Below are positions 1 through 32,508 of a stretch of 64,000 bases of DNA, piece by piece. This DNA comes from Chionoecetes opilio (lineage: Eukaryota; Arthropoda; Malacostraca; Decapoda; Majidae). Position 1 is the first letter of the stretch. Each line of letters begins with the position of its first letter. The position numbers were made by a program, and so were the translations under genes. The notes under the pieces were generated by a model, which saw only the letters and a program-made list of their open reading frames with translations, did not search any database and had not been told where the DNA came from. The DNA is taken from assembly GCA_016584305.1 (NCBI GenBank), contig JACEEZ010016330.1, positions 25,001-89,000 of the forward strand, read 5' to 3'.

Positions 1-20235
<20,235 letters not shown>

Positions 20236-20236
20236 T

Positions 20237-20245
20237 GTCACGTCA
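20237..20245 (-). promoter_or_regulatory. CRE-like TGACGTGAC next to the period start codon
   Basis: TGACGTGAC ends 2 bp before the ATG. It resembles a cAMP/bZIP response element. It lies in the 5' UTR or exon 1, so its role is uncertain. Confidence 0.35.
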
Positions 20246-21340
20246 AAAATCACTTATTTCACGCTTTTACTAACAACTTCTAACACTTTAACCTTGGTCT
20301 AACACAGCGCGGGTCATGGTAGTATTTAATTAACACACACACACGCCTGTTAAATCACTGTGGTATTTATTAATGGGAGTTTTAATACACTAGAGCGGTA
20401 CGTCCTCCCTCTACTGTGTCGCAAGGCTTAATGACAGAACTTTTTGGTCACAGAAGGGAGGAGTTAAGACCGAGACCTTCCTTCCCAGCCTATCCTGCAC
20501 GCTATCGTACGTCACCTTAAGATTGTCGTACACCTTCTATTTCTAGCATGTGCCTTAACTTACCTCTCTTCTAACCATTATACTAACCTCTACAGTGTCG
20601 TAAACTCATGATTCACGTAATACACTGACTTAGGATACTGTTTTATTGATATAATAACATAAATAATGGCGTTTAGTTAATTTATTCTTCCTCACAAGTA
20701 AAACAATATGAAGTTTCACATATTTAGAGCAATAAAATGTATTTATAACTATAAACTGCCTCATATTTAACACTAGAAAGCTTTCATAGGTATTATATTA
20801 GGCCTATATAGATGTAAACATGTCAAATAACCATAAATAAGATAGATTTATGAGGTATTAATACATATAGCAAGCAAAGAGACGTTCCCGTACACTATTA
20901 TCAAAACAAATCATCGTACATCACACCCACTGTTGACTCGCCCACATTCTCACGCACCCACAAACGTGATCTCCTCAAAACACACTTTAAACACCTTTAA
21001 CGCAACCCACGACGATATATATTAACACCCTAACCCATATCCCTTCCCTAAGCTGCCATATAACCCATGAAAAGGCCTGAAACACGTCAAATAAGCCATT
21101 GAAAAGAGTCACGATTTTCTACACGTGAGAATCGCTGATGTTCTCTTACGCAGTCTGCCTCCCTATTGCCACTCTCAATATTAACTATAATTTCCCTATT
21201 AGACCCTTTCACATGCTCTAAGTTACTATAATATGTAGAATAACTCTTTATTTTACTTGTATGGTGTAGGATAGGTGGGTAGATAGGTGTAGAGGTGGTT
21301 AAATAAGGGTTATGTGATGGTAGGTGGTGGGTGGGGTGAG
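20246..21340. other. region upstream of period, no gene seen
   Basis: About 1.1 kb of mostly unique AT-rich sequence upstream of the period start. It should hold the 5' UTR and part of the promoter. No TATA box can be assigned with confidence; one E-box lies at 21122. Confidence 0.5.
21122..21127. promoter_or_regulatory. E-box CACGTG upstream of period
   Basis: A perfect CACGTG lies about 0.9 kb upstream of the period start codon. CLOCK:CYCLE drives per through such E-boxes in insects. A 6-bp match alone is weak evidence. Confidence 0.4.
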
Positions 21341-21359
21341 CGGAATAGCCGACACATGT

Positions 21360-21441
21360 GCAAGAATGTGCAGAGAGAGAGAGAGAGAGAGAGGGTGGGA
21401 GAGAGATAGCGTGGATATTCACATGTTGGAGGGACTGAGGT

Positions 21442-21502
<61 letters not shown>

Positions 21503-21510
21503 ACACGTGT
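21360..21510. repeat. GA and CT microsatellites upstream of period
   Basis: A short (GA)n (21371-21410) is followed by a (CT)n of about 55 bp, an arrangement capable of hairpin formation. Confidence 0.93.
21504..21509. promoter_or_regulatory. second upstream E-box CACGTG
   Basis: A second perfect CACGTG lies about 1.27 kb upstream of the period ATG, at the edge of a CT tract. It could act with the site at 21122, but chance occurrence is possible. Confidence 0.35.
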
Positions 21511-21619
21511 ACTCATTCATTATTATTTTTTACCTAATATATCGACACTAAAAAGTTTCGTGCATACATACATACATACGCACACGACAGGTATGTTTAT
21601 TTAAGTGTGTGTGTGTGTG

Positions 21620-21794
21620 TATTCATCTAGTTGTATTTTACAGGACCTGAGCAACGCTCGTATGGCCCCGTCTAAATATCAACATTTATTTTATCATTCT
21701 TCCTTAGTGCTTAATGTTGGCCGAAGCCACCACCCCGGGAGGGTGGTCACAAACCCCCGACTAACACCCGGTACCCATTCACTGCTGGGTGGAC

Positions 21795-21800
<6 letters not shown>
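21620..21800. repeat. dispersed retroelement-like fragment
   Basis: Contains CTAGTTGTATTTTACAGGAC and a GC-rich stretch with GGGAGGGTGGTCAC and CGGTACCCATTCACTGCTGG. It shares its first part with 10040-10122. The family is not named from sequence alone. Confidence 0.45.
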
Positions 21801-21836
<36 letters not shown>

Positions 21837-21837
21837 A

Positions 21838-21925
21838 CAATATCGATTTCTCTGCACTTTATTCGACTATCATGGTAGATAAACATACATTATAATATTA
21901 CTCAGTTTATTATACGGTGTGTATG

Positions 21926-22008
<83 letters not shown>

Positions 22009-22045
22009 GCTGTAATAAACGTGAGCGCGCCCCGCCCCCTAACGT
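21838..22045. repeat. duplicate block B, left half, with GA tract
   Basis: Reverse complement of 27850-28010: CGATTTCTCTGC, TTTATTCGACTA, CATGGTAGATAAACA and the GCGCGCCCCGCC stretch all match. A GA run of about 75 bp lies inside. A LINE interrupts it at 22046. Confidence 0.85.
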
Positions 22046-22917
22046 CACTATAGTAATTTCTGATTGGGGCAAAGCAAACCTTGTTTTGTTCAATGCCTCA
22101 AAAACCCAATTTCTTCACCTATCTACTCGACGAAACCTTCCAGACAACTATCCCCTCTTCTTCAATGACACTCAACTGTCTCCTTCTTCTACAATGAACA
22201 TTCTTGGACTAACCTTTACTAAAAATCTGAACTGGAAATCTCACATCTCATCTCTTGCTAAAACAGCTTCTATGAAGTTATAGGTGTCCTGTGGCGTCTG
22301 CGTCCTTTTTTTTTCTCCCTGCCAATTGCTTGTTGGCCTTAGGGGCCTTATCCGCCCATGTATGGAGTGTCTCACATGTTTGGGGAGGATCCACTCATAC
22401 AGCTCTCCTAAACAGGGTTGAGTCAAAAGCTTTTCGTCTCATCAACTCCCCTCCTCTGACTGACTGTCTTCAATCTTTAAATCACCGACGCAATGTTGCT
22501 TCTCTTGCTCTCTTCTACCGTTATTTTCATGCTCACTGCTCTTCTGAACTTGCTAACTGCATGCCTCCCCCCCTCCCGCGGCCTCGCTGCACAAGACTTT
22601 CTACTCATTCTCATCCCTATTCTGTCCATCTTCCTAATGCAAGAGTTAATCAGTATCTTTACTCTTTCATCCCTTTCACTGGTAAACTCTGGAACTCTCT
22701 TCCTGTTTCTATTTTTCCTCTTTCCTATGACTTAAATCTTTTCAAAAGAAGAGTAACAAGACACCTCCCGAACTAAATTGGCTCACCCCTCTTTTTTATT
22801 TTATTCTCTTACTGTCTTCTTTATAGGGACTGGCAACTAAGCGGGCTTTGTGTTACCCATTTTTGTTGTGCCCTTGGCCAGTCCTTTGTGATGTAAAAAA
22901 AAAAATAATAATAACGT
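22046..22917 (+). mobile_element. 5'-truncated non-LTR retrotransposon (LINE B) with TAACGT target duplication
   Basis: The element encodes the C-terminal part of a reverse-transcriptase ORF in broken frames (VLFNASKTQFLHL, then MNILGLTFTKNLNWKSHISS, then VNQYLYSFIPFTGKLWNSLP, FKRRVTRHLPN). It ends with an A-rich AATAATAA tail. TAACGT flanks both sides, and the empty site survives at 27849-27854. There is a TA insertion after SMKL and at least one further frameshift, so it is dead. The same 3' end recurs at 38425-38655 and 60265-60450. Confidence 0.88.
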
Positions 22918-22990
22918 GACCGACCGCCCCTCCCGAGTCGCCCCGCCCATGCCTCGCCTCTCAACGTGACATCAAACAATCAATGCCTTG
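22918..22990. repeat. duplicate block B, right half
   Basis: Continues the match to 27770-27850 beyond the LINE (CGCCCCTCCCGAGTCGCCCC, CAACGTGACATC, CAATCAATG). Confidence 0.85.
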
Positions 22991-23104
22991 CAGTGCACTC
23001 ATACATACATCATGACCTATTAAATGACCTACAAGGAAGTACCAAAATATGATATGAATAATACAATGCGTGGTGGTAAAATATAGCTCTGAATAAGGGT
23101 CTGT

Positions 23105-23802
<698 letters not shown>

Positions 23803-23890
23803 TCACCGCTTCGCCTTCATTCCTTATATAGCTTTTGATCGTGATTGGACATGATTAGAATTGACAGCTACATACATCATCGTTATTTTA

Positions 23891-23892
<2 letters not shown>

Positions 23893-23980
<88 letters not shown>
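23893..23980. repeat. CT microsatellite
   Basis: A pure (CT)n of about 85 bp. Confidence 0.97.
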
Positions 23981-23982
<2 letters not shown>

Positions 23983-24065
23983 AGTGACCTCTCTCTATTC
24001 TCCATTCGTTTCTTTATATATATAGAAATGTACGTAGTTCCTCCTCCTCCTCTTTTATTATTCAA

Positions 24066-24274
24066 TTAACCCCTTCACGCCCAGATCTTTCCTTTGCTAC
24101 ATAAAATTGTCTGTCAGCCATAAAATTACGACAAGTAACTGAATATACCAAATTAGCTAGTCGACAAGGATACTAAACAGGTCATAGCTATAAAATATTG
24201 CTTATAGTCACTACAAATCGTCTAATGGTACCCAAATTACAGTGGAAATTACGTTCTGGGCCTCAAGGGGTTAA
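24066..24274. mobile_element. piggyBac-type MITE, copy 3 (reverse)
   Basis: Complete copy with TTAA at both ends and both inverted termini. Confidence 0.85.
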
Positions 24275-24599
24275 GCCAGCACAATAACTATCTATAAAAA
24301 CCGACTGGACGCGTACTGTAAAGTAAGTGGGTTTTGATATTGTCCCGTAAGTTATATTATATCGTCCCCAGGATTGAGTAGTGTTAGTGGTAGTTGTAGT
24401 TAGCATGCTTCATATCCTATCATTCTTCACTACGAAGCTCCCATGTTCCTATCTTCTTTAGGGACATGGTATCCTTTTCCAACTGTCCTCTTACATGTAG
24501 TTTGATAGTTAGTAGTATGTAGTTCAGTAGTCCTATATACCCTCGTTATAGACCAATAGCTAGCCTGGTATCTGTTCTTTCTATGTATTCCTATGTATT

Positions 24600-24601
24600 G
24601 T

Positions 24602-24649
<48 letters not shown>

Positions 24650-24690
24650 TGATAGCAGTGTAAAAAAAATATCGCCGCTAGTAATCAGTA

Positions 24691-24780
<90 letters not shown>
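24600..24780. repeat. GA tract facing a CT tract
   Basis: (GA)n at 24601-24648 and (CT)n at 24693-24776 are separated by about 45 bp and can pair as a long hairpin. Confidence 0.93.
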
Positions 24781-24783
<3 letters not shown>

Positions 24784-25045
24784 TACCTATACGAAACAAT
24801 AACTAACAGATACACAACACACAAACGAACGAATAAACAAAACAACTTAACATTCCTAACCAAACCAAAAAACATTAAAATCTACGAGCTTTTCACACAG
24901 CATTACATAACATCAACATCACCACTTTAAAACCTCTGTTACTTCTCTATCACATAACCCATAGCATTAAAACACTCATGGGGTATTGAACAGGTGTTAT
25001 AGATGTATTTATTGTATTGGAATCTATTGTAAAGGTATTAATGTA
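24781..25045. other. AT-rich stretch without recognised features
   Basis: About 260 bp of AC/AT-rich sequence. No splice-bounded frame or known repeat was recognised. Confidence 0.5.
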
Positions 25046-25049
25046 TGGG

Positions 25050-25530
25050 TATCTGTTGATTGATTGATTTAATGCCAAAAAGGTGAATGTGCCAGACATC
25101 AGAGGTCATATGGCACTATGGCAAAGCATAAAAAGGGTCAGGGTTAAAGAATAATAGTGAAACGGTGAAGGAATTAAGGGGAAAGAACGGAATGTTACAG
25201 CAGGATGTAGATGTAGATTTAGCAGGATGCAGGATCAGATGTAGGATGTAGATTTGTTGGAGGAAGGAGGTTACATTGTCCAGGGAGAAGGAGGAGGATT
25301 CCGGGAGAATGTCCGCAAGACAGGGAGGTCGGGAAAGGGAGGACAAGTGAGGGAAGGAACTGGAACGGGCAGGAGTAAGATGTGGGCAGGATATTAGGAC
25401 ATGTTGGACAGTGAGAGGAGCTTGACATATGTGTATCGGTATTAATGTTGCTGTGGAGATAATCGTACGTCAGGCAGCGCGGACAGGCAAACTCCGACCA
25501 TTTGTTAGGCCACGTGAGGGTATAAATTAT
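25050..25530 (-). mobile_element. LINE 3' fragment, jockey-like
   Basis: On the minus strand, frames read QHVLISCPHLTPARSSSF then DNVTSFLQQIYILHLI. This is the form of the terminal region of jockey-like ORF2. It is followed by a 3' UTR and a short AATCAATCAATCAACAG tail at about 25050-25066. Frameshifts are present. Confidence 0.6.
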
Positions 25531-25534
25531 GCTC

Positions 25535-25720
25535 CTCCCCTTTCTCCTCCTCCTCCTCCTCCTCCTTCTCCTCCTCCTCCTCCTCCTCCTCCTCCTCCTC
25601 CTCCTCCTCCTGTAGCAAGTGGAAGAATGCATGTGACGATAATCATTCATGTTATACCTTCCTCCTCCTCCTCCTCCTCCTCCTCTCCATCTCCTCCTCT
25701 TTTCCTCTTCCTCCTCCTCT
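25535..25720. repeat. CCT triplet repeats
   Basis: Two (CTC/CCT)n blocks, 25535-25610 and 25660-25720. Confidence 0.95.
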
Positions 25721-25831
25721 CACGTGTTCTCCGAGTCAGTTCCACCACCCACTACAGGCTCAAGGGCTAATGCAACGGAGATGAGCACAGAGGCCACGCG
25801 CACCATAGCGTATGCCCCCATCACTACCTAA

Positions 25832-26948
25832 CAGAGCTGGGCACGTTCCTGGATTTGGGGTAGTCCGTACCTGTACTTCCGTACTTCGGGACGCGGGTCG
25901 TCCGTACCTGTACTTCCGTACCTTATTTTACTTTGTTCTGTCCGTACCCGTACCTCCGTACCTCCGTACCTGTATCCTATAACTATTAAAACACCTAGGA
26001 GCCTAGCCTAGGAGCCTAGCCTAGGAGGTGCATGTTGCCCCTCACAAACACCAGCTGCTCAAAGTTTATGTTGCTGAGGACAAAGACAAAGAACCTGCAA
26101 TTTTTTAAAGTTTTAATTGACACGATGCGATAGGCGATAAGAACATTAACTTATTAAGATCATAAGATGTCAACTTAAAAATATTAAATTAGTAAAATAC
26201 TGCAATAGAACAGTTAGATTTGTCTTACTTCTCAAGGTGCCACAGTACAGCCTTTAGCTGTCTGGTGCCCTCCTGCCTCTTCCTCTGATCCTCCTGCTCA
26301 GTCCCACTCTCCTCTATGTCCTGGGTGAACGAACAGCTGGGAGGAGTCCAGCTCCACGTCAGACAAAGAAATATCTGACGTCCCCTGTGGTGTATGGGTT
26401 CTGGACGCAGATGGTGCAGGCGTGCTGGTTCTGTAGCTCACACTACTACAGCTACTATCCCCAGACACACTCCTGCTCCTGTCGCTATCACTTCTTTTCA
26501 CGTATTTGTCCATGTTTAGTTGTAAACACTAAACAGTAAGCAATAGCAGTGAAACTTTGAAACGCGTTGCCGGGTGATGTGACTGTAAACATAAAACGTT
26601 GTTGATCTTTAGCTTGATGCCGCACGTTTGGTGTTTACCAGGCACCACAGATGCACGGATCTCGCCTTAGGAAATGATCAGCTGACAGCTAGTGGCAAAT
26701 TGCCCGCCAAAACGCGTGAAAGTTATTCTGTGGACTGTTTTTTCGTCTTCGTTTTTTTTTTTTTTCATCATAGAAAATATCAGGTACGGAAGTACGGACC
26801 CAAAATTTCGCAGGTCCGTACCTGTTACTTCCGTACCTTTGAAAAACTTTCCGTACCTCCGGACTTCCGGACCTAGTTTGGAAGTCCGTAGGTACGGAGG
26901 TACGGAGGTACGGAGGTACGGACAGAGGTACGGAAGTGCCCAGCTCTG
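25832..26948. mobile_element. internally deleted hAT transposon with 8-bp target duplication
   Basis: Perfect inverted ends CAGAGCTGGGCAC and GTGCCCAGCTCTG are flanked by the identical 8-bp duplication CTACCTAA (25824-25831 and 26949-26956). Subterminal regions carry many CCGTACCT and CTTCCGTAC motifs in both orientations, as expected for transposase binding. Only parts of a transposase remain (minus strand), so it is non-autonomous. Confidence 0.95.
26090..26513 (-). pseudogene. remnant hAT transposase gene ends
   Basis: A 71-codon minus-strand frame (26298-26513) starts MDKYVKRSDSDRSRSVSGDS and is Ser-rich, a plausible transposase N-terminus. Downstream, a TTTTTTAAAATTGCAG-like acceptor near 26098 precedes FEQLVFVRGNMHLL, similar in style to hAT C-terminal ends. 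The catalytic core is missing. The assignment rests mainly on the element ends. Confidence 0.5.
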
Positions 26949-27034
26949 CTACCTAATACCTTTACTTGAAGAAGGGAATGAAGGGGGGAAAGGGAGGGAA
27001 AACAAAGGAATGAGAGAGGAGAGATAGGGAAAGC

Positions 27035-27296
27035 TACCGTAGATAATACTATAGTCGCCAGTCACTCGCCACTGCACTAATGTCGCCAGGCACAATATAT
27101 TACGAATTTTAGCATCACTACAGACTTTTATGTGCCAGTGAAGACATGTAGTGTGATGTAAGATAAGATAAACTACTGTGCATGTCTCTTCAGTGGCACA
27201 TAAAAGTCTGTAGTGATGCTATAATTCGTAATATATTGTGCCTGGCGACATTAGTGCAGTGGCGAGTGACTGGCGACTATAGTGTTATCTACAGTA
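27035..27296. mobile_element. palindromic TA-flanked MITE (family P1), copy 1
   Basis: The arms are reverse complements over almost their whole length (TACCGTAGATAATACTATAG ... ATAGTGTTATCTACAGTA), leaving a loop of about 30 bp. TA flanks both ends, in the manner of Tc1/mariner. There is no ORF. Five copies occur in the window. Confidence 0.85.
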
Positions 27297-27299
27297 GGA

Positions 27300-27765
27300 T
27301 AAATGGGGATAAAGAAAAGGAATAGGAAGGAATAAGAGTAAAGGAGTGAAGGAAAACAAAGGAGTAGGCAAAGAAGGAAAGGAATAAGCCTAGGGTGAAG
27401 GAGAGAGGGAAAAGGAGAGAAAGGGAAGAGAGGAGAGAGAGGGAAAGAGAGAGGAAGAGAGGGAAAAGAAAGGAAAGTAAAGGAGTAGGAAAGGAATGAG
27501 AGGATAGAGAGGGCGGGGAAGCAGGGATCGATAGGGGTAAATAATAGACATGGAATAGGCGTAGAGAGGAGGAGAGAGGGAAGAGAGGAAAAGCAAAGGA
27601 ATATATAGGAATGAGAGGGAAGGAGGGAGAGAGAGAAAGCAAGAAATAGGTATATAACAGACAATGAATAAACAGAGAGAGAGAGAGAGAGATAATAAGA
27701 GTGTGTGTGGGTGTGTGTGGGTGTGTGTAGTGTGTGTGGGGGTGAGTGGGTGTGTACGGCTGGCA
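27300..27765. repeat. GGGAAAGGA-type purine-rich region and GT repeats
   Basis: Degenerate AGGAATGAGAGGGAAG-type purine tract ending in GA and GTGTGGGTGTG repeats. The minus-strand Ser/Leu/Pro-rich frames are artefacts. Confidence 0.8.
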
Positions 27766-27769
27766 ACTC

Positions 27770-28010
27770 ATTGATTGTTGGATGTCACGTTGAGTGTTGA
27801 GTCACGTTGAGGGCAAGGGCGGGGCGACTCGGGAGGGGCGGGGCGGTCACGTTAAAAGGCGGGGCGCGCTCACGTGTATCACAGCACAGTCTCTCTCTCT
27901 CTCTCTCTCTCATTCATACACACCGTATAATAAACTGTACAATATTATAATGTGTGTTTATCTACCATGTTAGTCGAATAAACGGCAGAGAAATCGCTTT
28001 ATTGCCATTA
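27770..28010. repeat. duplicate block B, intact (empty-site) copy
   Basis: Reverse complement of 21838-22045 plus 22918-22990 with no LINE between. GTTAACGTGACC-type sequence at 27846-27856 is the uninterrupted target. Confidence 0.85.
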
Positions 28011-28249
28011 TTTTCTATGTAATTGCACTGTTGGGTACATTGAGTAATTAATAAATAAACAATATTCCATAAACTGTTATATTATTTGAAAAAAATATAA
28101 TGTGCGAAAAAACAAAAAAAATCTTTTTTTCAATCACTTGTATTCCAAAATTAATTTTCTATAGCTTAAAAGAAAGGTATTTTCCTGCTTAATCTTTTCT
28201 ATTCTTAAAATTTTGTGCCTCCGCCTCTTAAATTTTGAGTTATTTACAA

Positions 28250-28500
28250 AAACATGACTTTTTCCGAAATTCCAAGAAATTCCAAGGGGTTTTTGGTGAA
28301 TTTGTTTACACCTCAGCCTGCAGATTCTCATGAAATTTGGTCCCGAGCAGCTTCTTTGCGTCACGCTGAGCACGAATCTTGAGTCAGTTTTCTGATGACT
28401 ACAATGCTAAGCCCTATTTTGACTTGACCCACCTACAATGCTAAAACCAAAATTTCTCGTCATGCCTTATAACTATGCCTCAATGCTTTCCAAACCCACC
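28250..28500. repeat. relic related to the 8230-8690 element
   Basis: Weak similarity (GAGCACGAATCTTGAGTCAG) to the inverted-repeat family. Its right end (CAAAACCAAAATTTCT-type, CATGCCTTATAACTATG) recurs at 38975-39045. Confidence 0.5.
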
Positions 28501-29460
28501 ATAAGGTTATGAGCCGCGCCTTGGCCGTGATGCGAGGCGGCGAGGCAGGCGGCGGCGTCACGGATAAGGCACCATCACGCATGCCCCCCATCTTGACCTT
28601 GACCTTGTGGTAATTATCAATAATTCAATACTCCTTCCTCTCATGCATTACATAGACTTACTGTAGCAATTGATCCATTGAATGAAGCTTTCTAAGGCCG
28701 AAACTTTACCTTTTTTCGAATAAATAAAAATAAATAAAAATAAAATAATAATAACAATAACAACTACCTCCTTTCTTCTCTTGTATTTTCCTTTTAATCT
28801 TTTTTCCTGTCATATTCTTCTCCTAATACTCTCTCCTCTTCGTATTCATCTTTCCCGAGGCACAAGATTTACTAATACTTTTATGTTCTATGTTCATTGT
28901 TCCCTGTTTGTTGGCATACAAAATACTACCCTGTCACGTGTCTTGCTTAATAATAGCCTACTTGTTATCACTACTGTAACGCGAGAAATTACATTAATAG
29001 GGGAAGAGATGAAATAACACATAAGTATCAATAAGCTAACGAGGAATTTTCCTCCACGCCTCATTCCTGAATCACTGGTTAGGCTTATATTTTAAGCCAG
29101 TAGTAATTAGACACGTAGCGAAACGAGGTGAGAACGGGGATTCTAGGTTAGGATAATTTTAGAAGCAGCTCGACGTTCATTGAGTTAAGTCGCCTGTGGG
29201 GAGGTGATATTCTCGCCCTTGGTAAAGGTATATTATGAAATGTTTGTTAACTAGAGATGTAGACATGACTTACTGGTGATTCCTTTTGTTGACCAGGACT
29301 AATAAAGTGTATTACTTAGGGTCCCAAGGTAGGATGCTGTTGGCGGACCAGGGGGCCAAGCGCTCACAAATTAGCAGAGGGGGCAACCACAACATGTCAC
29401 AGCCAGCCGTGTGAGGACAAGGAGAAAGAAGGAAATAGAAAAATAAGTGAGAGGGAAACG
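28500..29460. other. region without recognised gene
   Basis: A short GC-rich stretch (28510-28580, GCGAGGCGGCGAGGCAGGCG) is followed by AT-rich sequence. No splice-bounded frame was recognised. Confidence 0.45.
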
Positions 29461-29484
29461 TTGGAAGTGGGATAGACTACGTAT

Positions 29485-29705
29485 ACATTATATTAGGATG
29501 ACGACTTGAGCATTACGCATGCGTATCGTTAAAGTGGTAACAGTGCGACTGAAGTTACCAGAGATAGTAAACTAGATTAGGATGACGACTTGAGCATTAC
29601 ATGTGCGTATCGTTAATGTGGTGACAGTGCAACCGAAGTTACCAAAGATAGTAAACTATATTAGAATAACGACTTGAGCATTTCGCGTGCGTATCGCTAG
29701 GAGGG
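29485..29705. repeat. 84-bp tandem repeat, 2.6 copies
   Basis: Units carry GACGACTTGAGCATTACGC, GTGCGTATCGTTAA and GAAGTTACCA. They could be U3 enhancer-type repeats of a solo LTR, because TGGTGGCAGCGGAG at 29889 resembles a primer-binding region, but no LTR pair was found. Confidence 0.6.
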
Positions 29706-30065
29706 AAGGAAGACTTAATATTAAGATAACTTGTGAATGTATAATAATTACCAAGTGAGACAGTAAAGAGTTAAATATATTATAATTAGAAATATATTAA
29801 CGCGTTGTCATTCAGTTTCCAACCAGTACTTACATATTTTCTGAAATCTTTTATTTTTGTTCATTCATATATTTTTCCCACTTAATGTGGGTGGTGGCAG
29901 CGGAGTAACCAGGACTGTAGAGTACACTCCCAAGGTGGGCACTACATAATGGTGACAACGGTGTAGATGGTCATTTTGACCACTACACTACAATGGAGGA
30001 GGAAGAGTGAGATCCATTGATACATCGATACACACACCTGCTCACTCCTTCCTAGAACACGTGTA

Positions 30066-30069
<4 letters not shown>

Positions 30070-30153
<84 letters not shown>

Positions 30154-30188
30154 AAGACTCAAAAACCTATCTTCCTTTTAAGTAATTG

Positions 30189-30235
<47 letters not shown>
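30070..30235. repeat. GA and CT microsatellites
   Basis: (GA)n 30073-30147 and (CT)n 30190-30230, able to pair. Confidence 0.95.
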
Positions 30236-30238
<3 letters not shown>

Positions 30239-30239
30239 G

Positions 30240-30451
30240 TTAACCCCTTTACGCCCAGATCTTTCCTTTGCTATAAAAAATTGTATCTTGTCGAGCCATA
30301 AAATTACAAAAAGTAACTAAATATACCAAATTAGTTAGTCGACAAGGATACTAAACAGGTCATATCTATAAATTATTGCTTATATTCATTAAAATCGTCT
30401 AATGGTACCCAAATTACAATGGAAATTACGTTCTGGGTCTCAAGGGGTTCA
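30240..30451. mobile_element. piggyBac-type MITE, copy 4 (reverse)
   Basis: Complete copy; the right TTAA has become TTCA. It sits between CT tracts. Confidence 0.82.
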
Positions 30452-30464
30452 TAGCAGTTTTTTT

Positions 30465-30503
<39 letters not shown>

Positions 30504-30748
30504 AATGGAGATGTTTCAATGTTATGGTTTTGTTATCGTAAGTTATTCTGTTTATATTCTAAAGTCGTGTATATAGTCTATCAGTTTGATTATAATTTCC
30601 TGTTTTTTTGTTATTCGGAGTTATCTATAGGTTATTAATCATCAATAGTCCATGGATAGGTGGTTACAATCTCTCTCTCTCTCTCTTAAATCACCCCTTT
30701 CTTTAAGTTTATAGCTATTCTCTCTTTCTCTCGTCCTTCCGATAATAG

Positions 30749-30781
<33 letters not shown>

Positions 30782-30899
30782 CCTTCCTCAATCAATCACT
30801 TTTTTGTATCATTAGATTTCCTAACCTATATCTATCCTTCCTTATATCTGAATCCCCAATACATTCTCCCTAATTCGGCCTAACCTAATACCCTTTAAC

Positions 30900-31339
30900 C
30901 CCCCCCCCCACTACTACTACCACCACCACCACTACCACCACCACTACCACCATCCCCACCACTACCACCCACCACTACTACTACCACTACTACCCACCAC
31001 TACCACCATCCCCACCACTACCACTACTACCCACCACTACCACTACTACCTACCATTACTACCATCCCCACCACCATCCCCACCACAACCACTACTACCA
31101 CCACCACCATTACCCACCACTACGTACTACCACCACTGCTACCACTACTACCCACCACTACCACTACTACTACCACCATTACCCACCACTACTACCACTA
31201 CTACCCACCACCATCCCCACCACTACTACTACTACCCACCACCACCACTACCACCCACCACTACTACCCACCATCCCCACCACTACCACTACCACCCCCA
31301 CTACTATTGCCATCCCCACCACTACCACTACTACCCACC

Positions 31340-31375
<36 letters not shown>
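30900..31375. repeat. CCACTACTACC-type triplet minisatellite
   Basis: Irregular CCACCACTACTACC units with CATCCCCACC variants. The same type flanks the Tigger element at 33820-34410. Confidence 0.95.
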
Positions 31376-31376
<1 letters not shown>

Positions 31377-31459
31377 TACATCTGCCACCTCTTCCCTGAC
31401 TGACACCCTTTATTTCATCAGCAAGTTTGTGCGTCAGCGAGCGTTATGACGTCAGCAAT

Positions 31460-32085
31460 TGTCACCATTCAGGAGGAAGGAGGGTAGGGATGGGAGGATG
31501 GGAGGGGGAGGAATGGAGGAGAGGATGGGAGGGGAAGGGAGGAGGAAGGGATGGGGGGAGGAGGAGGGAAGAAAAGGATGGGTAGGAAGGGAAGGGAAGG
31601 GGAGAGGAGCTAGAAAGGGGGAGGAAGGGAAGGGAAGGGAGGAGCTAGGGAAGGGAGGGAAAGGAAGGGAAGGGAAGGTAGCAGGAAGGGAAGGGAGGGA
31701 AGAGCTAGAAAGGGGGAGGAAGGGAGGAGGAGGTAAGGGAAGGGGAGGAGGAGGGAGGAGGAGGAAGGGAAGGGAGGAGGAGGGAGAAGGGAGGGGGAGG
31801 AAGGGAAGGGAGGAGGAGGAAGGGAAGGGAGGAGGAAGGGAAGGGGAGGGGAGATCAGCTAGGAAGGAGGAGGAGGAAGGGAAGGGAAGGAGGAAGGGAA
31901 GGGAATGGAAAGATAGGAGGTAGAAGGAAGAAGAGAGAATTATATGGGAGGGAGAGGAAGGGAAGGGAAGGGAAGGGAAGGGAAGGGAAGGGAAGGGATG
32001 GAAGGGAAGGGAAGGGAGGGAAGAGCTAGTTGGGAAGGGAGGAGAGGAGGAGGAGGAGGAGGAGGAGGAGGGGATGATAAATAGG
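31460..32085. repeat. GGAAGGGA/GGAGGA purine tract
   Basis: About 600 bp of nearly pure purine on the plus strand. The 154-codon Gly/Arg/Glu frame is compositional. Confidence 0.95.
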
Positions 32086-32508
32086 GCATAGATTTACTGG
32101 TTACCTCGATGACTCAATTTCTAACCTCCTTCCGATGCATCTATGTAAATGCAATTATCAAATGTCAACCCCTCTCTCTCTCTCTCCCCTCTCTCTCTCT
32201 CTCTCTCTCTCTCCGTGACTTCTTGTTCCTCCCGTCCTTTCCCTTGCCCTGGTTGTGTGGTATTGAATAGGTGGACAATAACACAAAGAAATAATCTATC
32301 TATCTATCTTCACATGTTTGCTTCCTGGCGGCGTCACACTAGCACTTTTTCCGGGAAAGAAAAAGTTACACGCGGAAAAGAAATGTTATCCCCTTCTTCC
32401 CTCTCTTGGTTTTATGGTGTCCAATACTCTATGATTTTTTATAGTAAGACATATAAAGTAAGACATATAAATGAGCTATCTTGACATGCTTGCCTTATTG
32501 CCTATATT

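Noticed and set aside
31459..31923. 154-codon Gly/Arg/Glu ORF
   Set aside because: Translation of a GGAAGGGA purine tract.
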